Source of the DNA: an uncultured Lachnospiraceae bacterium
GTDB taxonomy: Bacteria > Bacillota > Clostridia > Lachnospirales > Lachnospiraceae
NCBI GenBank assembly: GCA_910579285.1
Contig: CAJTTT010000056.1
Span: 1-9,150, forward strand
Length of the DNA: 9,150 bases
Direction: 5' to 3'
The notes beneath the pieces are model-generated. The model saw nothing but the letters and a program-made list of their open reading frames with translations. It was not told the origin of the DNA and made no database searches. Shown piece after piece: positions 6,034 to 9,150 of this stretch; position 1 is the first letter of the stretch, and each line of letters starts with the position of its first letter. The translations under genes and the position numbers were made by a program.

Positions 6034-6939
6034 TTGAAAAAAAATAAGACCATGATTGTTGTGTTTTTGGCGCCGGCAGTCATCATGTTTTGTATTATTT
6101 TCCTGTATCCGATTATCAGAACCATTCTGATGAGTTTCTTTAAGATCGAGGGTGTGACGGATGCATTTTCAAAGTGGGAGTTTTCGGGGCTTGCAAATTA
6201 CATAAAACTGTTTAACACAGAGCTGTTTCGGATATCCATGTGGAACATATTCCGCATCTGGTTTTTCGGAGGTATTCTGGTGATGGGACTGGCGCTGTTG
6301 TTTGCGGCGATCCTGACCAGCGGTATCCGCTTCAAAAATGTGTTCCGGGCGATTATCTACATGCCGAATGTGGTGAGTGCGGTAGCTCTGGCGACCATGT
6401 GGCTGCAGTATGTGTTCAGCCCCAAATTTGGTCTCTTCAAATCAATTGGAACATTACTGCATTGGGAATGGCTGGAAAAGTTCCAGTGGCTGGATCCTTC
6501 TCATCTGTTCCTTGCACTTCTCATAGCATATTGTTTCGGTATGGTCGGGTATCACATGCTGATTTTTGCCAGCGGCATTGAACGGATCGGCACAGAGTAT
6601 TATGAGGCGGCCACTTTGGACGGAGCCAGCAGAATCCAGCAGTTCCGCTATATAACGCTTCCGCTGTTAAAGGGTGTTACCAAGACAAACATCACGATGT
6701 GGAGTATCAGCTCGGCAGCATTCTTCCTCTGGTCGCAGTTGTTCTCTATGGTGGTTTCCAACACGCAGACGATCACGCCGGTGGTTTATATGTACCAGAA
6801 CATATTCGGCGCCGGGAACAGTATGACGGAGAGAAATGCCGGAATTGGCGCGGCGGTCGGCGTGCTTCTGAGTGTCTGTGTGGTATTGATTTTCATTGTG
6901 TGTGACAAGATTTTCAAAGACGATGATATTGAATTTTAA
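6034..6939 (+). CDS. Sugar ABC transporter permease 1 (MalF-like, CUT1)
   Basis: This 301-residue inner-membrane protein is one half of the translocation channel. It has about six hydrophobic segments; the first spans roughly residues 7-28 and the last roughly 270-292. The EAA loop that docks the ATPase is clear at 191-197 (EAATLDG), followed by FRYITLPLL. The start codon is TTG at 6034, placed eight bases after GAGAGGGGG (6017-6025). The next ATG (6052) is too far from that site and would cut into the first membrane helix. It follows the binding-protein gene after 177 bases and precedes permease 2 by 14 bases, so the two permeases are co-transcribed. No ATPase gene is present in the window; CUT1 systems of Firmicutes often share a distant MsmX-type ATPase. 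Confidence 0.93.
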   Translation: MKKNKTMIVVFLAPAVIMFCIIFLYPIIRTILMSFFKIEGVTDAFSKWEFSGLANYIKLFNTELFRISMWNIFRIWFFGGILVMGLALLFAAILTSGIRFKNVFRAIIYMPNVVSAVALATMWLQYVFSPKFGLFKSIGTLLHWEWLEKFQWLDPSHLFLALLIAYCFGMVGYHMLIFASGIERIGTEYYEAATLDGASRIQQFRYITLPLLKGVTKTNITMWSISSAAFFLWSQLFSMVVSNTQTITPVVYMYQNIFGAGNSMTERNAGIGAAVGVLLSVCVVLIFIVCDKIFKDDDIEF

Positions 6940-6953
6940 AGGAGGGAGTAAGA

Positions 6954-7835
6954 ATGGCAAAAGAAAAGAAAGTGCGTGACCATGTAAACTGGCACAAAGA
7001 GTTTCGTCTGGCTCCCGGATATATCATATTGTCCCTGTGGGTGCTGTTTACCTTTATTCTGCTTGGGTGGGTGATTGGCGCCAGCTTCTCCACATCCAAG
7101 GAAATTTTCTCCGGCGCGGTTTTTAAGTTTGAGAGCGGTATCCACTTTGAGAATTATGCCAAGGCGTGGAGCACGTCGAATGTATCTGTGTTCTTTATGA
7201 ACTCGCTTGTGTATGCGTCCATATCCTGCGTGCTGCTCATTGTCATCTGTGCGCCGGCGGCCTATGTACTGTCCCGCTTTACCTTCATTGGCAACAAGCT
7301 TGTGCAGAATGGATTTGTGGCGGCGATGGGCGTTCCAGCGACGATGATTGTGCTTCCCCTGTTCGGACTGGTGGCAGGCTGGAATGTTCTGAATGTTTCG
7401 CTGGCGAACCGGGCGGTATTGATTTTCCTGTATGTGGGAATTAATGTGCCGTACACGACCATTTTCCTGCTGACATTTTTCAGCAATCTGTCCAGATCCT
7501 TTGAGGAGGCGGCGGCTATTGACGGGTGCCCTCCCATGAAGACTTTCTGGAAGATTATGCTTCCTATGGCGCAGCCGGGCATTATAACAGTTACGATTTT
7601 CAATTTCATTAATGTGTGGAATGAATATTTTATGTCGTTGATTTTTGCGAACTCTGACAAAGTAAAATCCGTGGCGATCGGATTATATGGAATGATCAAT
7701 TCCATGAGATATACGGGAGATTATGCGGGAATGTTCGCGGCGGTGGTTATCGTATTCCTTCCGACGTTTGTCCTGTATGTGTTCCTTTCTGAGAAGATTA
7801 TTGCAGGTGTAACTGGTGGCGGCGTGAAAGGATAG
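6954..7835 (+). CDS. Sugar ABC transporter permease 2 (MalG-like, CUT1)
   Basis: This 293-residue inner-membrane protein is the second half of the channel. It has a charged cytoplasmic start (residues 1-18), a first membrane segment at about 20-45, and further hydrophobic segments to about 283. The EAA loop is at 185-191 (EAAAIDG), followed by FWKIMLPMAQPG, in the usual position before the last two helices. The ATG at 6954 follows an AGGAGGGAG site in the 14-base gap after permease 1. Its stop codon overlaps the ribosome binding site of the kinase gene (AGGAGGT, 7834-7840), which indicates tight translational linkage. Family membership is certain; substrate specificity cannot be read from the sequence. 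Confidence 0.94.
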   Translation: MAKEKKVRDHVNWHKEFRLAPGYIILSLWVLFTFILLGWVIGASFSTSKEIFSGAVFKFESGIHFENYAKAWSTSNVSVFFMNSLVYASISCVLLIVICAPAAYVLSRFTFIGNKLVQNGFVAAMGVPATMIVLPLFGLVAGWNVLNVSLANRAVLIFLYVGINVPYTTIFLLTFFSNLSRSFEEAAAIDGCPPMKTFWKIMLPMAQPGIITVTIFNFINVWNEYFMSLIFANSDKVKSVAIGLYGMINSMRYTGDYAGMFAAVVIVFLPTFVLYVFLSEKIIAGVTGGGVKG

Positions 7836-7846
7836 GAGGTTCTTTA

Positions 7847-8956
7847 ATGGGTAAAGAGAAGGCGGATTTGATACATATTGCGGAGAGATTTGCAATCGAG
7901 GGGGAAATTGGGAGTATTGAAGCTCATGGAAATGGGCATATAAATGATACGTTTCTTGTAACCTGCCGGCTGGCAGAGGGGAAGACGCGCAGATATATTT
8001 TACAGAGAATGAATCAGGAGGTCTTTAAGAATCCGAAAGAGCTGATGGAGAACGTTACGGGCGTAACTACTTTTTTACAGAATAAGATCAGGGAAAATGG
8101 CGGGGACCCGGAACGGGAGGCGCTGAATGTAATCCTGCTTAAGGACGGGGGTTCATACTGGCAGGAAACAGACAACACATTCTGGAGGGTTTATCGGTTT
8201 GTGGAAGGGGCTGACAGCCTCGATGTGGTGGAACGGCCGGAAGAATTTTATGAAAGCGCCGTGGCGTTTGGCCAGTTCCAGAAACTTCTGGCGGATTACC
8301 CGGCGGAAAGCCTGCACGAAACCATTCCGAATTTCCACAATACCATAGACCGGGTGGAAAAATTTAAAAAGGCAGTGGAAGCGGATGTTATGAAACGTGC
8401 GGCGGACGTCCGGGAAGAGATCCAGTTTGTGCTGGACCGGGAAGCGGACTGCCATGTCCTCTGCGATATGCTGGCGGCCGGTGAAATTCCGCTGAGGGTT
8501 ACACACAATGATACCAAACTCAACAATATCATGCTGGACCATGAGACGGGAAAAGGCATATGCGTGATTGATCTGGATACGGTTATGCCTGGCTCCGCCC
8601 TGTATGATTACGGAGATTCCATCCGTTTCGGGGCGAACACGGGAGCGGAGGATGAGAAAGACCTGTCGAAGATATCCTGCGACCTGGAGCTGTTTTCCTT
8701 ATACACAAAGGGATTTATTGAGGGCTGCGGAGGCTCGCTGACAGAAAAAGAGATCCGTATGCTGCCGATGGGTGCAAAGCTGATGACGCTGGAGTGCGGC
8801 ATGCGTTTTCTGACAGATTACCTGGAAGGGGATCACTATTTTAAGATCCACCGCCCGGAGCATAACCTGGACCGCACCAGGACACAGTTCCGTATGGTAA
8901 AAGACATGGAAGATAAATGGGAAAAAATGCAGGAGATTGTCGAGAGCTTCCTGTAA
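7847..8956 (+). CDS. nahK: N-acetylhexosamine 1-kinase-like phosphotransferase (NahK family)
   Basis: This 369-residue cytoplasmic kinase has the aminoglycoside-phosphotransferase fold. Its start (IAERFAIEG, then AHGNGHINDTFLV, YILQRMN and ELMENV) closely follows the pattern of bifidobacterial N-acetylhexosamine 1-kinase, which phosphorylates C1 of GlcNAc or GalNAc using ATP. The catalytic loop is HNDTKLNN (220-227, with D222 as the likely base), and the metal-binding segment is VIDLDTVMPG (240-249, D242/D244). The length fits the family. The ATG at 7847 lies six bases after AGGAGGT, which overlaps the stop of permease 2. As last gene of the importer operon it probably acts on the imported sugar, or on a sugar released from it inside the cell. 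Other APH-fold sugar kinases cannot be fully excluded, so the gene symbol is by resemblance. Confidence 0.8.
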   Translation: MGKEKADLIHIAERFAIEGEIGSIEAHGNGHINDTFLVTCRLAEGKTRRYILQRMNQEVFKNPKELMENVTGVTTFLQNKIRENGGDPEREALNVILLKDGGSYWQETDNTFWRVYRFVEGADSLDVVERPEEFYESAVAFGQFQKLLADYPAESLHETIPNFHNTIDRVEKFKKAVEADVMKRAADVREEIQFVLDREADCHVLCDMLAAGEIPLRVTHNDTKLNNIMLDHETGKGICVIDLDTVMPGSALYDYGDSIRFGANTGAEDEKDLSKISCDLELFSLYTKGFIEGCGGSLTEKEIRMLPMGAKLMTLECGMRFLTDYLEGDHYFKIHRPEHNLDRTRTQFRMVKDMEDKWEKMQEIVESFL

Positions 8957-8975
8957 CAAATGAAAGAGCGATGAA

Positions 8976-9027
8976 GAGCGGTACAAAGCGGACGTGAAAG
9001 CGTCTGTTCTGTACCGCTCGATTTTTT
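8976..9027 (+). terminator. Strong intrinsic terminator of the importer-kinase operon
   Basis: The hairpin begins 20 bases after the kinase stop. The outer stem pairs 8976-8985 (GAGCGGTACA) with 9010-9019 (TGTACCGCTC). After one mismatch (8986/9009) the stem continues with eight more pairs, including two G-T wobbles, to a six-base loop at 8995-9000. A run of six T follows at 9022-9027. The last bases of the stem and the T run also form the start of the first copy of the 81-bp-period repeat. Confidence 0.9.
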
Positions 9028-9150
9028 GTGGGAAATTGCGACAACGTAAATCATTGAAGGAGAATGTGAAGCATTCTCTGAATCGAGCGTGCCGACGCTC
9101 GATTTCTTATAGGAAATTGCGACAACGTAAATCATTGAAGGAGAATGCGA
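9015..9150. repeat. 81-bp-period tandem repeat, cut by the window edge
   Basis: Bases 9015-9069 recur at 9096-9150 with four mismatches. The core of 36 bases (9031-9066 and 9112-9147) is identical. The region between the cores holds two hairpins: 9060-9066 with 9072-9078, and 9081-9090 with 9095-9104. The repeat continues past the window, so copy number is unknown. Because 81 is a multiple of three, a frame on each strand stays open across the copies. The plus-strand frame would read a lysine/arginine-rich 27-residue repeat (KLRQRKSLKEN core). I see no ribosome binding site or good start, so I do not call a gene. Confidence 0.8.
9060..9108 (+). terminator. Two adjacent hairpins within the repeat unit, second one terminator-like
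   Basis: The first hairpin has a 7-bp stem (GAGAATG/CATTCTC) with a five-base loop. The second has a perfect 10-bp stem, 9081-9090 (AATCGAGCGT) with 9095-9104, around a GCCG loop, followed by TCTT. The second could act as a back-up terminator. The weak T run and the repetitive setting make a structural role of the repeat equally likely. Confidence 0.45.

Noticed and set aside
9031..9147. Possible CRISPR: a perfect 36-base repeat separated by 45 bases.
   Set aside because: The similarity extends well beyond the 36 bases on the left, the intervening segment is made of hairpins, only two copies are visible and no cas gene is present. An ordinary 81-bp tandem repeat fits better, although sequence beyond the edge would settle it.
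8964..9150. A small gene for a basic repeat protein reading off the plus-strand edge.
   Set aside because: The frame is open but has no ATG. Its only early start (GTG at 8994) lies in the loop of the operon terminator, with no ribosome binding site. It is kept only as a finding.

Overview
The window looks like chromosomal DNA from a spore-forming, gut-type member of the Firmicutes, most likely Lachnospiraceae. The evidence is strong AGGAGG-type ribosome binding sites, mid-range GC with AT-rich intergenic regions, a BclB-type collagen-like spore-surface protein, and a CUT1 sugar importer with an AraC regulator. The genus cannot be fixed from the sequence alone.

Layout: (1) 95-1375 (+) encodes a collagen-like protein with 77 uninterrupted Gly-X-Y triplets and a C-terminal domain recognisable as the exosporium BclB type. 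It has a sigma-K/E-like promoter just upstream and a bidirectional-looking terminator hairpin downstream. (2) 1459-2073 (-) encodes a cytoplasmic CBM9-like carbohydrate-binding protein. (3) 2294-3214 (+) encodes a sugar-phosphate nucleotidyltransferase-like protein, convergent with (4) 3223-4128 (-), an AraC-family regulator. (5) A 405-base AT-rich regulatory gap separates the regulator from a divergent operon running 4534-8956 (+): a lipoprotein sugar-binding protein, two inner-membrane permeases, and an N-acetylhexosamine 1-kinase (NahK)-like kinase. A strong terminator follows at 8976-9027. (6) The window ends inside an 81-bp-period tandem repeat (9015-9150) that continues past the edge.

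Working model: the AraC protein senses a sugar and controls the divergent importer. The importer brings in a mono- or oligosaccharide, and the NahK-like kinase makes a sugar 1-phosphate. The nucleotidyltransferase on the other side of the regulator could turn that into a nucleotide sugar. This resembles the lacto-N-biose/galacto-N-biose (mucin and milk glycan) salvage logic of bifidobacteria. However, no phosphorylase or glycosidase and no transporter ATPase lie in this window, so the substrate is inference. The spore-surface gene and the CBM9-like gene appear to be independent neighbours.

No clear new defence or mobile system is visible. The least explained items are the terminal 81-bp repeat, the regularly placed cysteines in the collagen tract, and the repeated TGCAAA motifs in the regulator-importer gap.
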